The notes under the pieces: model-generated
The model's input: only the letters and a program-made list of their open reading frames with translations
Told to the model about the DNA's origin: nothing
The model's database searches: none
Part shown: in pieces, positions 44,104 through 54,910 of the stretch
Numbering within the stretch: the stretch's first letter is position 1
How the letters are laid out: each line of letters starts with the position of its first letter
Source of the DNA: Clostridia bacterium
Lineage (GTDB): Bacteria > Bacillota > Clostridia > Saccharofermentanales > Saccharofermentanaceae
Reading direction: 5' to 3'
Assembly: GCA_016287245.1 (NCBI GenBank)
Contig: JAEEWG010000006.1
Span: forward strand, 1-64,000
DNA: 64,000 nt
Program-made: the position numbers and the translations under genes

Positions 44104-47100
44104 ATGGTGCGTCCCATCAAGCAGGGAAGAGCAGAGAGAATGTCCTATTCTCATATCGACGAAGTCATCGAAGTCCCAGATCTTATTGAAGTACAGAAGA
44201 ATTCCTATAAGTGGTTCCTCGACGAGGGCCTTATGGAAGTACTTGAAGAAGTATCTCCTATTAGGGATTTCACGGGCGATATGGAATTATCCTTCGTTGG
44301 CAAGGAATTCGATATCGACAACCCGGCAAACACGATTGAGCAGTGCAAGGAGAAAGACTGCAATTTCGCAGCTCCGCTCAAAGTGAAAGTCCGCCTTTTG
44401 AATAAACGTACCGGAAAGGTCGAAGACCAGGACGTCTTTATCGGAGATTTCCCGATCATGACCGAACATGGTACTTTCATTATCAACGGTGCTGAGCGTG
44501 TTATCATCAGCCAGCTGGTCCGTTCTCCGGGCGCGTATTTTGACGCGATCCACGATAAATCTGATGCATTTCTTTACACCTCTCAGGTCATCCCGAACCG
44601 TGGTGCCTGGCTGGAGTACGAGACCGACACCAACGGCGTTATCTACGTCCGTGTCGACCGTGCCAGAAAGTTCCCTCTGACGGTATTCCTCCGTTCTCTG
44701 GGTATCGGCACAGACGAAGAGTTAAGAGAGCTCTTCGGTGATGAGGCTTTCCTCAATGAAACGATCAGCAAGGATACTTCCCACTCCCGTGAGGAAGGTC
44801 TTGCAGAACTGTATCACAAGCTCCGTCCGGGTGAGCCGACATCCCTCGAGGGTGCGGAATCCCTCCTGAACGGCATGTTCTTCGACCCGAAGCGTTACGA
44901 CCTCGCACGCGTAGGTATATATAAGTTAAATAAGAAGCTGTCCCTCGCTTCCCGTATCAAGGGTCACAAGGCAGTTTCCGACATCGTTACCGACGATGGT
45001 GAAGTCCTCCTTAAGGCCGGTGAGATCATCACCTCCGATAAGGCATGGGAGATCCAGGATGCCGGCATCAACGAGGTCTTCGTATATCCGATCACTAAGA
45101 TCGGTGATACTGACAGGATCTCTGATCAGGCTTTCAAGGTCATCGGTAATGCCCGCGTGGATTGCGACAAGTTCATCCGCGCAAGCTTCACAGCAAAAGA
45201 ACTGAAGGGCTTCGATATTACGGCTACCCCGATCAACGAGATGGTACGTACTACGATCCTGCGCAACATCATCACAGAAGTCCGTGCGACTGCCAAGAAG
45301 ACAGAATATGCTGAAAAGCTTATGGAAGCTCTTCGTGCACAGGTCATCGAACTTATGCCGAAGCACCTCGTAATCGAGGACATCATCGCCTCTGTCAGCT
45401 ATCTGCTCGGTCTGCAGTACGGCGTAGGCTTCAGAGATAACATCGACCACTTAGGTAACCGTCGTATCCGTTCTGTAGGTGAACTTCTCCAGAACCAGAT
45501 CCGCATCGGCTTCTCCCGTATGGAGAGAAATATCCGCGAGCGCATGAATGCCGCTTCTGACGAAGAGCCGGCACATCCGAACCAGCTTGTAAATACACGT
45601 CCGGTCAGCGCAGCCGTTAAGGAGTTCTTCGGATCTTCCCAGCTGTCGCAGTTCATGGACCAGCCGAACCCGCTTGCTGAGCTGACACATAAGCGTCGTC
45701 TCTCCGCACTCGGCCCGGGCGGTCTTTCCCGTGACCGTGCTAACTTCGAAGTCCGTGACGTTCACTCCTCTCATTACGGCCGTATGTGCCCGATCGAGAC
45801 ACCTGAAGGTCCGAACATCGGTCTTATCAACTCCCTGGCAACTTACGCCAAGGTCAACCACTATGGTTTCATCGAGACTCCGTATCGTGTATATGATAAG
45901 GAGAATGGTGTGGTTACCAACGAAGTCGTTTACATGACGGCAGATAAGGAAGATAACTACAACATCGCTCAGGCGAATGAGCCGATCGACGAGAACGGCC
46001 GCTTCATCAGCAACAAGGTCGTTTGCCGTCACCTCGACCAGTTCATCGAGGTAGATCCGTCCGGCGTTGATTACATGGACGTATCGCCGAAGCAGCTGGT
46101 ATCCGTTGCTACATCCCTTATTCCGTTCCTCGGAAACGACGATGCTAACCGTGCTCTCATGGGTTCCAACATGCAGCGTCAGGCTGTACCGCTCATCAAG
46201 CCGGAAGCACCGATCATCGGTACCGGTATGGAATATCGTGCGGCTAAAGACTCCGGTGTCTGCAAAGTCGCCAAGGAAGACGGTCAGGTCACCTTCGTTT
46301 CTGCTGACCGCATCGTAGTTACTTCTTCTGACGGAAAAGATCACGAGTACCGTCTGACCAAGTACCAGAGATCCAACCAGAGCACCTGCATCAACCAGCG
46401 CCCGATCGTAAGAATGGGTGAGGAAGTCAAGAAGGGCGACGTTATCGCGGATGGTCCTTCCACAGAAAACGGTGAACTTGCTCTCGGTAAGAACGTGCTC
46501 ATCGGCTTCATGACCTGGGAAGGTTACAACTACGAGGACGCCGTTCTCATCAACGAACGTATGGTGCGTGATGATGTTTACACATCCATCCACATCGAAG
46601 AATATGAGTGTGAAGCCCGTGACACCAAGCTCGGTGCCGAGGAGATCACACGAGAGATCCCGAACGTCAGTGATGATGCTCTCAAGGAACTCGACGATAA
46701 CGGTGTCATCCGTATCGGTGCTGAGGTCCGTGCGGGCGATATCCTCGTCGGTAAGGTCACTCCGAAGGGTGAGACAGAACTGACACCTGAAGAGCGTCTC
46801 TACAGAGCGATCTTCGGTGAGAAGATCCGTGAGGTCCGTGATACCTCCGTCCGTGTTCCGCACGGTGAGTCCGGTATCGTCGTTGATGTTAAGACCTTCA
46901 CGAAGGAAGACGAGAATGTCCTTAAGGGCAGCGTCAATAAGCTGGTCCGCGTCTATATCGCCCAGAAGAGAAAGCTCTCCGTCGGTGATAAGATGGCTGG
47001 TCGTCACGGTAACAAGGGTGTTGTTTCCAGAATCCTGCCGGAAGAGGATATGCCTTTCCTGCCGGATGGTACACCGCTTGACATCGTACTCAATCCTCTC

Positions 47101-47880
47101 GGCGTTCCGTCCCGTATGAACATCGGTCAGCTCCTCGAGGTCCACCTCGGCCGTGCTGCCCGTGCCCTTAACTGGAAGGTCGCAACTCCGGTATTCGATG
47201 GCGCTAACGAGAGCGACATCATCAAAGCATTCCAGCTTGCCGGAATCGATGAAGATGGTAAGACGATCCTTTACGATGGACGTACTGGTGAGCCTTTCGA
47301 GAACAGAATCACCGTTGGTGTCATGTACTACCTCAAGCTCCACCACCTCGTTGATGATAAGATCCACGCCCGTTCGATCGGACCATACTCCCTCGTTACG
47401 CAGCAGCCTCTCGGTGGTAAAGCCCAGTTTGGTGGTCAGCGTTTCGGTGAGATGGAAGTTTGGGCCCTCGAGGCATACGGCGCAGCACATACTCTTCAGG
47501 AGATCCTCACCGTCAAGTCCGACGATATCACAGGTCGTACGAAGACATACGAGGCGATCGTCAAGGGTCAGAGCGTACCGGAGGCCGGTATTCCGGAATC
47601 CTTCAAGGTACTCGTTCGTGAGCTTCAGTCTCTCGCTCTGGATGTACGCATCTATTCCGGCGAGGAAGAGTACAAGCTCAAAGATGCTGCAGATGAAGAA
47701 GAAAACCTGCAGGAGCCGACAGCTGAGCTTCTCATGAAGTTCGACAACCTCGCAGAAAGCGAGATGGGTGCAGCCGGTTTCTCTGAAGTAGGTGAAGATG
47801 GCGAGCTGATCGACGACTCCGTCGACGATCTGGAACCGAGCCTGGATGACCTTGCTTCAATGGAAGATGAAGATATGTAA
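44104..47880 (+). CDS. rpoB: RNA polymerase beta subunit
   Basis: A 1258-residue core subunit of RNA polymerase, of normal length for Firmicutes. Seen: [12 protein letters not shown] near the start, the rifampicin pocket [17 protein letters not shown] with [13 protein letters not shown], then [21 protein letters not shown] (given as two blocks: [14 protein letters not shown] and ETPEGPN), [15 protein letters not shown] and the C-terminal [18 protein letters not shown]. The rifampicin-pocket residues look wild type. AGGTGAT lies before the ATG. It has its own promoter, while in many clostridia rpoB follows rplL; here the upstream gene is a foldase. Confidence 0.99.
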   Translation: MVRPIKQGRAERMSYSHIDEVIEVPDLIEVQKNSYKWFLDEGLMEVLEEVSPIRDFTGDMELSFVGKEFDIDNPANTIEQCKEKDCNFAAPLKVKVRLLNKRTGKVEDQDVFIGDFPIMTEHGTFIINGAERVIISQLVRSPGAYFDAIHDKSDAFLYTSQVIPNRGAWLEYETDTNGVIYVRVDRARKFPLTVFLRSLGIGTDEELRELFGDEAFLNETISKDTSHSREEGLAELYHKLRPGEPTSLEGAESLLNGMFFDPKRYDLARVGIYKLNKKLSLASRIKGHKAVSDIVTDDGEVLLKAGEIITSDKAWEIQDAGINEVFVYPITKIGDTDRISDQAFKVIGNARVDCDKFIRASFTAKELKGFDITATPINEMVRTTILRNIITEVRATAKKTEYAEKLMEALRAQVIELMPKHLVIEDIIASVSYLLGLQYGVGFRDNIDHLGNRRIRSVGELLQNQIRIGFSRMERNIRERMNAASDEEPAHPNQLVNTRPVSAAVKEFFGSSQLSQFMDQPNPLAELTHKRRLSALGPGGLSRDRANFEVRDVHSSHYGRMCPIETPEGPNIGLINSLATYAKVNHYGFIETPYRVYDKENGVVTNEVVYMTADKEDNYNIAQANEPIDENGRFISNKVVCRHLDQFIEVDPSGVDYMDVSPKQLVSVATSLIPFLGNDDANRALMGSNMQRQAVPLIKPEAPIIGTGMEYRAAKDSGVCKVAKEDGQVTFVSADRIVVTSSDGKDHEYRLTKYQRSNQSTCINQRPIVRMGEEVKKGDVIADGPSTENGELALGKNVLIGFMTWEGYNYEDAVLINERMVRDDVYTSIHIEEYECEARDTKLGAEEITREIPNVSDDALKELDDNGVIRIGAEVRAGDILVGKVTPKGETELTPEERLYRAIFGEKIREVRDTSVRVPHGESGIVVDVKTFTKEDENVLKGSVNKLVRVYIAQKRKLSVGDKMAGRHGNKGVVSRILPEEDMPFLPDGTPLDIVLNPLGVPSRMNIGQLLEVHLGRAARALNWKVATPVFDGANESDIIKAFQLAGIDEDGKTILYDGRTGEPFENRITVGVMYYLKLHHLVDDKIHARSIGPYSLVTQQPLGGKAQFGGQRFGEMEVWALEAYGAAHTLQEILTVKSDDITGRTKTYEAIVKGQSVPEAGIPESFKVLVRELQSLALDVRIYSGEEEYKLKDAADEEENLQEPTAELLMKFDNLAESEMGAAGFSEVGEDGELIDDSVDDLEPSLDDLASMEDEDM

Positions 47881-47903
47881 GTAGGGAAGGAGATTGCAAT
47901 TAT

Positions 47904-50900
47904 ATGTTTGAAATGAATCATTTCGAATCGATCGGTATTCGTCTGGCATCTCCGGAGACCATTAAGAGCTGGTCCCACGGTGAGGTTAAAAAGCCGGAAA
48001 CGATCAATTATCGTACGCTCAAGCCGGAGCGCGACGGCCTTTTCTGCGAGCGCATCTTTGGACCTCAGAAAGACTGGGAGTGCCATTGCGGTAAGTATAA
48101 GAAGATCCGTTATAAGGGCATCATCTGCGACCGTTGCGGCGTAGAAGTTACCCGTTCCAAGGTACGTCGTGAGCGTCTCGGCCACATCGAGCTGGCTGCT
48201 CCGGTATCCCATATCTGGTATTTCCGCGGTACACCGTCCCGTATGAGCCTGCTTCTGGATGTTTCTCCGAAGCAGCTCGAGAAAGTCCTTTACTTCGGTG
48301 CCTACATCGTAGTTGATCCGGGTACGACGAACCTGACCAAGTGCGCGATCATCGACGAGCAGGAGTATCAGGAGAATGTCGAGAAGTTCGGCAAGTCTGC
48401 TTTCAAGGCTATGATGGGTGCGGAAGCCGTAAAGATCCTGCTTCAGGAACTCGACATTGAAGCTCTGACAGTACAGCTTCACGAGGACTATCAGTCCGCG
48501 ACAGGTCAGAAAAAGGCACGTATCATCAAGAGACTCGAGGTCCTCGAGTCCTTCAAGAAGTCCGGCAACAAGCCGGAGTGGATGATCCTGGATGTACTCC
48601 CGGTACTTCCGCCGGAACTCCGCCCGATGGTACAGCTCGACGGCGGACGTTTTGCGACATCCGACCTCAACGACCTCTATCGTCGTGTTATCAACAGAAA
48701 CAACCGACTCTCAAAGCTCCTTCAGCTGGGTGCTCCTGAGATCATCGTAAGAAACGAGAAGAGAATGCTTCAGGAAGCAGTAGATGCCCTGATCGATAAC
48801 GGCCGCCGCGGCCGCCCGGTCACCGGTGCTTCTTCCAGAGCCCTCAAGTCCCTGTCTGACATGCTCAAAGGTAAGCAGGGCCGTTTCCGTCAGAACCTCC
48901 TCGGTAAGCGTGTTGACTATTCCGGTCGTTCCGTTATCGTTGTAGGTCCGGAGCTGAAGATGCACCAGTGCGGTCTCCCGAAGGAGATGGCTCTCGAGCT
49001 CTTCAAGCCTTTCGTAATGAAGCGTCTGGTCCTCGAAGGCCACGCACAGCACATCAAGACAGCAAAGCGTATGGTAGAACGTGCTTCTGATACCGTATGG
49101 GATATCCTGGAAGACGTTATCAAGGATCATCCGGTAATGCTCAACCGTGCTCCTACGCTCCACAGACTCGGTATCCAGGCATTTGAGCCGGTACTCGTTG
49201 AAGGACGTGCCATTAAGCTCCACCCGCTCGTATGTACCGCGTTCAACGCCGACTTCGACGGTGACCAGATGGCTGTACACGTACCGCTTTCTGCAGAGGC
49301 ACAGGCTGAGGCAAGATTCCTCATGCTGTCCACCAACAACCTCCTGAAGCCTCAGGATGGTAACCCGGTTACCGTTCCGACACAGGATATGATCCTCGGT
49401 TGCTACTATCTGACGATCACCAAGCCGGACGAAAAGGGCGAAGGCATGATCTTCTCCTCTATCGATGAGGCGATCATGGCTTACGGCGATCATCACCTCG
49501 AGCTTCATGCTCCGATCTCCATCCGTGTTACCCGTGAATTCAACGGTGCACCGATGACAAGACTCGTTAAGTCCACACTGGGACGTTTCATCTTCAATGA
49601 GATCATCCCGCAGGACCTCGGTTATGTAGATCGTACGAAGGAAGGCAACGAGCTCGTTCTCGAGTGCGACTTCGTAGTTGGTAAGAAGCAGCTCGCTGAC
49701 GTGATCTCCCGCTCCATCCGTGTACACGGCATCGGCGCTACAGCCAAGCTCCTCGACAACATCAAGGCAATGGGTTATAAGTACTCCACACGCGGTGGTA
49801 TCTCCATCGGTATCGAGGACATGATCGTGCCGGATGTTAAGGAGAAGATGGTCCACGAGGCAGAAGACAAGGTAGAGTACGTCAACAAGATGTACAAGAG
49901 AGGTCTTCTCGATGAGGACGGCCGTTACACATCCGTCGTTAAGATCTGGACATCTACTACAGATGCGATCACTAAGGCTCTTATCGATTCTCTTGGTCAG
50001 TACAACCCGATCAAGATGATGGCTGACTCCGGTGCCCGTGGTTCCGCTCAGCAGATCAAGCAGCTCGCCGGTATGCGTGGTAACATGGCAGATACATCCG
50101 GTAAGACCATTGAAATCCCGATCAAGTCCAACCTCCGTGAAGGTATGAACGTTCTCGAGTTCTTCATCTCTTCTCACGGTGCCCGTAAGGCTCTTTCGGA
50201 TACAGCTCTTAAGACGGCTGACTCCGGTTACCTGACACGTCGTCTCGTTGACGTAGCCCAGGACGTTATCGTTACCGAAGAAGACTGCGGTACGGATGAC
50301 TTCACATGGGTCAAGGAGATCGCTACCGTCGCAGGTACAAAGAAAGACATCGTCAAGTCTCTTTCTGACCGTCTCACCGGCCGTTATGCTGCTGAGGACA
50401 TCTACGACCTCAAGAATAAGAAGAATCTTCTCGTTGCCAGAAACGAACTCATCACGGCAGACATTGCCAAGAAGATCGAAGAGTGCGGTTACGAGAAAGT
50501 CAAGATCCGTTCCGTATTTGACTGCCGCTCCCGTCACGGTGTCTGCAGCAAGTGCTACGGCTTGAACCTGGCATCCGGCCAGCCGACCATCGGCGGCGAA
50601 GCAGTCGGTATCATGGCTGCCCAGTCCATCGGTGAGCCTGGTACACAGCTTACGATGAGAACCTTCCACACCGGTGGTATCGCTTCCGGTGAAGATATCA
50701 CACAGGGTCTCCCGCGTGTTGAGGAACTTTTCGAAGCAAGAAAGCCGAAGGGCCAGGCCCTCATCTCCGAGATCGACGGTATCGTCAAGATCACCGAGGA
50801 TGCAAAGCACAAGAAGATCATCGTTGTTACACCGGCTACTCCGGAAGGCGAAGCAATCACCGTCAACCCGAATCCGGACAGCGAGATCGAGATCGAAGAG

Positions 50901-51545
50901 AAGACTTACGCAATTCCGTATTCCGCGACCCTCAAGGTCAAGGACGGCGAGTTTGTTGAGGCCGGCGACCTCCTGACAGATGGTACTGTAAGTCCGCAGG
51001 AGATCATGAAGATCAAGGGCGTTCGTGGCGTACAGAAGTACATCGTCAGCGAAGTTATCAAGGTTTATAAGAGCGGTGGTGTTACCATCAACGACAAGCA
51101 TATCGAAGTTATCACACGTCAGATGATGCGTAAGGTAAGAATCGACGATCCGGGTGATACAGATCTCATGACAGGTTCTACCGTCGATATGTTCGATTAC
51201 GAAGATGCGAACAGCAAGGCTGAGGCTGAAGGCAAAGAGCCGGCAAAGGGCAAGAGAGTCCTGCTCGGTATCACAAAGGCTTCCCTCGCAACCGACTCCT
51301 TCCTCTCCGCTGCATCCTTCCAGGAGACGACCCGTGTTCTTACAGACGCTGCAGTTAAGGGTAAGATCGACCCGCTCTACGGCCTCAAGGAGAACGTTAT
51401 CATCGGTAAGCTGATCCCGGCAGGTACAGGTATGCCGCGTTATAGAAACGTAACGGCAGTTCCGGTACTCCCTGAGAACAACGAGCTTCTCGGCAAGGAT
51501 CCGGTCGTTATCCCGAGCACGATCCCGGCCACCAGCGAAGTCTGA
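47904..51545 (+). CDS. rpoC: RNA polymerase beta' subunit
   Basis: A 1213-residue catalytic subunit. Seen: N-terminal zinc site [19 protein letters not shown] in part as CHCGKYK...CDRCGVEV, active-site [16 protein letters not shown] with its three aspartates, bridge-helix and trigger-loop blocks ([30 protein letters not shown]), and the second zinc site with [13 protein letters not shown]. The length is usual for Firmicutes, without a large insertion. GGAAGGAG lies nine bases before the ATG, 23 bp after rpoB. It ends at the terminator 51569-51601. Confidence 0.99.
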   Translation: MFEMNHFESIGIRLASPETIKSWSHGEVKKPETINYRTLKPERDGLFCERIFGPQKDWECHCGKYKKIRYKGIICDRCGVEVTRSKVRRERLGHIELAAPVSHIWYFRGTPSRMSLLLDVSPKQLEKVLYFGAYIVVDPGTTNLTKCAIIDEQEYQENVEKFGKSAFKAMMGAEAVKILLQELDIEALTVQLHEDYQSATGQKKARIIKRLEVLESFKKSGNKPEWMILDVLPVLPPELRPMVQLDGGRFATSDLNDLYRRVINRNNRLSKLLQLGAPEIIVRNEKRMLQEAVDALIDNGRRGRPVTGASSRALKSLSDMLKGKQGRFRQNLLGKRVDYSGRSVIVVGPELKMHQCGLPKEMALELFKPFVMKRLVLEGHAQHIKTAKRMVERASDTVWDILEDVIKDHPVMLNRAPTLHRLGIQAFEPVLVEGRAIKLHPLVCTAFNADFDGDQMAVHVPLSAEAQAEARFLMLSTNNLLKPQDGNPVTVPTQDMILGCYYLTITKPDEKGEGMIFSSIDEAIMAYGDHHLELHAPISIRVTREFNGAPMTRLVKSTLGRFIFNEIIPQDLGYVDRTKEGNELVLECDFVVGKKQLADVISRSIRVHGIGATAKLLDNIKAMGYKYSTRGGISIGIEDMIVPDVKEKMVHEAEDKVEYVNKMYKRGLLDEDGRYTSVVKIWTSTTDAITKALIDSLGQYNPIKMMADSGARGSAQQIKQLAGMRGNMADTSGKTIEIPIKSNLREGMNVLEFFISSHGARKALSDTALKTADSGYLTRRLVDVAQDVIVTEEDCGTDDFTWVKEIATVAGTKKDIVKSLSDRLTGRYAAEDIYDLKNKKNLLVARNELITADIAKKIEECGYEKVKIRSVFDCRSRHGVCSKCYGLNLASGQPTIGGEAVGIMAAQSIGEPGTQLTMRTFHTGGIASGEDITQGLPRVEELFEARKPKGQALISEIDGIVKITEDAKHKKIIVVTPATPEGEAITVNPNPDSEIEIEEKTYAIPYSATLKVKDGEFVEAGDLLTDGTVSPQEIMKIKGVRGVQKYIVSEVIKVYKSGGVTINDKHIEVITRQMMRKVRIDDPGDTDLMTGSTVDMFDYEDANSKAEAEGKEPAKGKRVLLGITKASLATDSFLSAASFQETTRVLTDAAVKGKIDPLYGLKENVIIGKLIPAGTGMPRYRNVTAVPVLPENNELLGKDPVVIPSTIPATSEV

Positions 51546-51568
51546 GTGAGGTTAAGTAACAAACAGTA

Positions 51569-51601
51569 AGAGAGCTGCCGATTCCGGCAGCTCTCTTTTT
51601 C
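51569..51601 (+). terminator. Intrinsic terminator of rpoBC
   Basis: Perfect 12-bp stem: AGAGAGCTGCCG (51569-51580) with CGGCAGCTCTCT (51585-51596), loop ATTC, then a run of T. Confidence 0.97.
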
Positions 51602-51690
51602 TATGGCGGAAAACCGGGGGAACAGATCTTTTCGAGATGAAAAGGAAGTCAAAGAAACAGGATTGTAAAATAAGAGAAACGTCACTTTTT

Positions 51691-51720
51691 TTGACGCGGG
51701 GTACTTCCGTGGAGTAAAAT
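51691..51720 (+). promoter_or_regulatory. Promoter of the NlpC/P60 gene
   Basis: -35 TTGACG (51691-51696), 18 bp, -10 TAAAAT (51715-51720). The leader of about 90 bases ends in a small stem GTGCGGA/TCTGCAC (51789-51795 with 51802-51808) directly before the AGAGG ribosome site, which could affect translation. No riboswitch consensus was recognised. Confidence 0.5.
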
Positions 51721-51817
51721 ACATAATAACATTAGGTTGCCATATTCGGGCAGTTCTATGTAATTGAGCGTGAAAGGGTAGGTAGATAGTGCGGAGATCT
51801 TTCTGCACAGAGGTTCA

Positions 51818-53269
51818 ATGAAGCAACGCAAGATGTCTCGCAATTCAAGACTCGCGGTCGTCGCCATCGCTGTATGTACCATGATGACATTCCCGATGAT
51901 GATGATCCCTGTTGGCCTGCGCGAAAGTACACCGGCCGGCGTGCTGGTTGCGCGTGCGTATGCGGATGCCTATCCTTACGACGACCAGGTGGAAGATGCT
52001 CTCGTAGAAGACTGGGCGATCTCTGCTCAGCAGAGTAATTCCGATGACCCGGTAGATCCGACGGAGACCGATCCGACTGCATCTGACCCGACGAGCGCTG
52101 AGCAGGGCGAAACTCCGACGCCGAATCCGGAAGCGGATCCGTACGATGAGCCGGAAGAGCCTCTTGAAGAACCGCCGGTCCAGACAGTAGATCCCGAGAC
52201 GGGCATGAAACTGATCGAGGTCGGAGAGGGTACGACCGCTGTCGGCGAGTCCTATTTTGATGACAGCGCCCAAAAGGAAAAGAAATACGAAAATATCATG
52301 ACGGCACAGATCGTGCAGACCTACGACTCCTCGAACCTGCCGATCGAGATGCTCGATGTGGAGGCCTTTATCCCGACGGATGAGGATTTCTATATCAAGA
52401 CGACCAACACGATCTTAAAAGAAGAACCGAACATGGATTCCGTTACTGTCGCGCAGATCGCCAGATCCACGAAAGTCACACGTATTGCTAAGGGTGACAC
52501 ATGGTCTTTGATCCGCACAGAAGACGGAGTTAAGGGATATGTTCTTACCAAGTCCCTTTCCGTAGAGATGGTATTCAATGAGATCGACCGTACGGTTTGG
52601 GTAGATGCCAGCGGACTGAAACTGCGTTCCGAACCGAACACGTACTGCACAGTCATCAAGGAACTGAAGCGCTGGACAAGACTGCACTGCTCCGGCATAG
52701 CCAATGACCAGTGGTATAAGGTCACTTTGGACGACGGAACCGAAGGCTACGTATATGTTTCCTATACGACGAGAAAAGCTCCGCCGACACCGACTCCGAA
52801 GCCGACACCGAAGCCGAAGAACTCCAGCGGCGGAGGCAGCTCCAAGGGTGGCAAGTCCAAGTCCGGTGGTGGAAACGATAACCCGCCGCCGAAGATCACC
52901 GGTGTAAACGGTGAGAGTATCGTAAATATTGCGAAGTCCATGCTGGGCGTTGACTATGTCTGGTGTGGAGAATCCAAGAGCGGTGTAGACTGCTCCGGAC
53001 TCGTAGTTTACTGTTACCGCCAGGTCGGTATCTCGGTACCGCACCAGTCCAACTCGATCAAGACGCGTGGCGCCGGCGTCAGCCGTTCGGATATCCGTCT
53101 CGGAGACGTTATCGTGTATGACCTTAAGGGCTCCGATGGTGTCGCAGACCACGTTGCGATCTATGCCGGAGGCGGCTCCGTGATCCATGCATCCTCCAGT
53201 AAGGACGCCGTTGTTTACGGTAACATGGACATGGGTACGATCCTGACTATCCGCCGATTTATCGGATAA
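51818..53269 (+). CDS. Secreted SH3b-NlpC/P60 peptidoglycan endopeptidase
   Basis: A 483-residue exported cell-wall hydrolase. A long basic N terminus and membrane signal (to about residue 46, ending near VARAYADA), an acidic Pro-rich region (DPVDPTETDPTASDPT), two SH3b wall-binding domains (about 185-250 and 255-320; WVDASGLKLRSEPNTY marks the second), a Pro/Lys then Gly/Ser/Lys linker (PTPTPKPTPKPK), and a C-terminal NlpC/P60 domain with catalytic Cys in GVDCSGLVVYCYR and His in DHVAIYAGGG. It would cut the D-Glu to diamino-acid stem bond. The start is the ATG after AGAGG. It is monocistronic, between two terminators. Confidence 0.94.
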   Translation: MKQRKMSRNSRLAVVAIAVCTMMTFPMMMIPVGLRESTPAGVLVARAYADAYPYDDQVEDALVEDWAISAQQSNSDDPVDPTETDPTASDPTSAEQGETPTPNPEADPYDEPEEPLEEPPVQTVDPETGMKLIEVGEGTTAVGESYFDDSAQKEKKYENIMTAQIVQTYDSSNLPIEMLDVEAFIPTDEDFYIKTTNTILKEEPNMDSVTVAQIARSTKVTRIAKGDTWSLIRTEDGVKGYVLTKSLSVEMVFNEIDRTVWVDASGLKLRSEPNTYCTVIKELKRWTRLHCSGIANDQWYKVTLDDGTEGYVYVSYTTRKAPPTPTPKPTPKPKNSSGGGSSKGGKSKSGGGNDNPPPKITGVNGESIVNIAKSMLGVDYVWCGESKSGVDCSGLVVYCYRQVGISVPHQSNSIKTRGAGVSRSDIRLGDVIVYDLKGSDGVADHVAIYAGGGSVIHASSSKDAVVYGNMDMGTILTIRRFIG

Positions 53270-53302
53270 AAGATAAGGAAAAAAGTAAAGCATGAAAAGA
53301 GA

Positions 53303-53339
53303 AACTGTCTCACCGCAAGGCGCGGTGGGACAGTTTTTT
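53303..53339 (+). terminator. Intrinsic terminator of the NlpC/P60 gene
   Basis: Perfect 14-bp stem AACTGTCTCACCGC (53303-53316) with GCGGTGGGACAGTT (53322-53335), five-base loop, followed by a run of T. Confidence 0.96.
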
Positions 53340-53870
53340 GCAGTCTGGGGAAGCTGCGGGCATGGCGCGGGGATGGCGCGCCGAGGGGCAGTGGGGCAAC
53401 AGGGCGACAGAGGCAACAGCGCAAGCGGGCATGGGAGATGAGGGAGACCAGGGAAGAAGGTTCTCGAGGCCTTTACGGCCTGGTGGCTAAAAAACAAGGC
53501 TCCGGGCCGTAAGGGAATCCTGAAACCTGGTGCAAAATCATTCCCGAAGCCCGACAATCGACCTCGGGGCCGTAAATTTGGCGTGATCTTGGTATGAAAT
53601 TCATTCCCGAAGTGGAAATATTGAGGCTGGGGCCGTAAATCCGAGTTTTCTCAGCTGAAAATCGGCGATTTTTACGGCCCCGAAGGCAAAAGAGCAGCCT
53701 CGGGAATGAAATGGTCAAAATCCTTACGGCCCGAAGGTCAAAAAAAGACGCCCCAGGCCGTAAAGCTATTGAGAGTGAGCAAGCGGCGCGGAGGATACTG
53801 GCAAGCAAAGAGTAATAGGGGGAGAGAGAGGCGGCGAGTAAGCGGCGTGCCTGCTCCGACGCCAGGGAAT
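53340..53870. other. 530-bp GC-rich intergenic stretch without a gene
   Basis: No open frame with a ribosome site is seen. The stretch from 53340 to 53460 is G-rich on the plus strand (GGCGCGGGGATGGCGCG type); 53473-53763 holds the GGCCGTAA repeat cluster; the remainder is purine-rich and leads to the promoter of the GlsB-like gene. Confidence 0.6.
53473..53763. repeat. Cluster of seven GGCCGTAA palindromic repeats (REP-like)
   Basis: The octamer GGCCGTAA or its complement TTACGGCC occurs at 53473, 53505, 53568, 53631, 53672, 53724 and 53756. The outer pairs (53473/53505 and 53724/53756, each 32 bp apart) face each other and would form hairpins of TTACGGCC with GGCCGTAA; the two units are related to each other as inverted copies. 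Between them three units share ATTCCCGA (53540, 53603, and complement at 53700) followed by about 20 bases and GGGGCCGTAA; the first two are exactly 63 bp apart. This looks like a BIME/REP-type intergenic element. No transposase is adjacent. Confidence 0.75.
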
Positions 53871-53899
53871 GTGTCAAGAAAAAGAAACAGTGATATACT
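53871..53899 (+). promoter_or_regulatory. Promoter of the GlsB-like gene
   Basis: -35 GTGTCA (53871-53876), 17 bp, -10 TATACT (53894-53899), 34 bp before the start codon. Confidence 0.5.
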
Positions 53900-53932
53900 A
53901 AAAACACCAATGAAATTAGGAGGATGGAAAGT

Positions 53933-54181
53933 ATGATTATAGACATTATTCTCGGTTTAGTCTTCGGTGGACTTGCAGGTTTCTGCGCAAGTAAGCTCAT
54001 GAAGGACTCCAACGGTATCATCGTGAACATCATCTTGGGTATCGTCGGCGGCTTCGTGGCAGGCCTGATCTTAGGCCTCGTCGGACTGAATGGAGCTGGC
54101 GGAGCGATCGGTTCATTTATTGCTTCCGTGCTTGGTGCCTGCGGATTGATCTATGTGTGGAGAAAAGTACTGAAGAAGTAA
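53933..54181 (+). CDS. GlsB/YeaQ/YmgE-family small membrane protein
   Basis: An 82-residue protein with three glycine-rich membrane helices (about 3-20, 28-48 and 55-73), matching the transglycosylase-associated/GlsB family: GLVFGGLAGFCASKLM, NIILGIVGGFVAG and the final IGSFIASVLGACGLIYV. The family is tied to stress and envelope responses; the biochemical role is unknown. The ATG nine bases after TTAGGAGG is chosen over an ATG that touches the site. It is a single gene with its own terminator, lying next to the heat-shock operon. Confidence 0.9.
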   Translation: MIIDIILGLVFGGLAGFCASKLMKDSNGIIVNIILGIVGGFVAGLILGLVGLNGAGGAIGSFIASVLGACGLIYVWRKVLKK

Positions 54182-54213
54182 TCGTTTCCGCTAATTAAAG
54201 AAGAATAAGAAAA

Positions 54214-54286
54214 GGAGTTTCCTCTGTGGATCAGGCAGTTTTTTCGCTTGGCGAAAAGACCCGCTACCCGGGGAAGCTCCTTTTTT
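54214..54286 (+). terminator. Branched intrinsic terminator
   Basis: GGAGTTTCC (54214-54222) pairs with GGAAGCTCC (54272-54280, one G-U pair), followed by six T. Inside lies a second perfect stem TTTTCGC/GCGAAAA (about 54241-54257). Confidence 0.8.
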
Positions 54287-54297
54287 CAGAAATGGTG

Positions 54298-54367
54298 TTG
54301 ACTTATTTTACGAGCGTTGTATAATGATGTTAGTCAAAGAAAGTCAAAGTCAAATCAAAAAGTCAAA
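54298..54367 (+). promoter_or_regulatory. CtsR-controlled promoter of ctsR-mcsA-mcsB-clpC
   Basis: -35 TTGACT (54298-54303), 16 bp, -10 TATAAT (54320-54325). The CtsR operator AGTCAAAGAAAGTCAAA (54332-54348) exactly fits the consensus RGTCAAA-NAN-RGTCAAA just after the -10, and two further AGTCAAA heptads follow at 54348-54354 and 54361-54367. CtsR bound here represses the operon at normal temperature. Confidence 0.97.
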
Positions 54368-54434
54368 TCTAGAAGTGAAAAGTGGTGCAATTGAGTAGGA
54401 GCGAAAAGACGCTTCGTAAGGAGATGAGAGGGTT

Positions 54435-54896
54435 ATGGCAAGATTAGTCGATGTAATCGAAATGATGATCAAAGAGATGCTGGACGAGAACAATGGTGCA
54501 GCAGTGATCAGCAGAAGTGATCTGGCGGAACGTGTAAACTGTGTACCGTCTCAGATCACATATGTCATTTCCACACGTTTCACGAACGGACAGGGCTATA
54601 TCGTCGAGAGCCGTCGTGGCGGTGGCGGGCAGATCCGTATCTCCCGTGTGCATCAGATGCCGAAGACAAGCTACCTGATGCATACGATCAACTCCTTGGG
54701 CGAGTCGATCTCGCAGCAGGAAGCAGAGATCTTCTTGATGAATTTTCTTGACTATGGTGTGATCGACCAGCAGACTGCCCGGTTGATCAAGGCGGCGATC
54801 TCGGACCGTGTGCTCTCGGGGATCGATGCCGATAAGAAAGCATATGTGAGGATGGATATCTTCAAGAATATGCTTACCAGTCTGATAACGAAGTAA
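54435..54896 (+). CDS. ctsR: Class III heat-shock repressor CtsR
   Basis: A 153-residue dimeric repressor that reads the heptad repeats in its own promoter and loses DNA binding on heating. Seen: LVDVIEMMIKEML at the start, the winged-helix region LAERVNCVPSQITYVISTRF with the wing SRRGGGGQIRI (the glycine-rich heat sensor loop), and a C-terminal dimer and degradation domain. Length and order are standard. It is followed 14 bp later by mcsA, which, with McsB, inactivates CtsR under stress. Confidence 0.98.
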   Translation: MARLVDVIEMMIKEMLDENNGAAVISRSDLAERVNCVPSQITYVISTRFTNGQGYIVESRRGGGGQIRISRVHQMPKTSYLMHTINSLGESISQQEAEIFLMNFLDYGVIDQQTARLIKAAISDRVLSGIDADKKAYVRMDIFKNMLTSLITK

Positions 54897-54910
54897 AGGG
54901 GGCATGCAAG

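Noticed and set aside
45620..45730. Possible rifampicin-resistance changes in rpoB
   Set aside because: [20 protein letters not shown] keep the residues that are altered in typical resistant mutants.
45451..47490. Long open frame of about 679 codons on the minus strand
   Set aside because: Antisense shadow of rpoB with no ribosome site or recognisable domain.
48711..51101. Long open frame of about 796 codons on the minus strand
   Set aside because: It is the antisense shadow of rpoC, which has all its catalytic motifs in the plus frame; codon bias creates the open frame.
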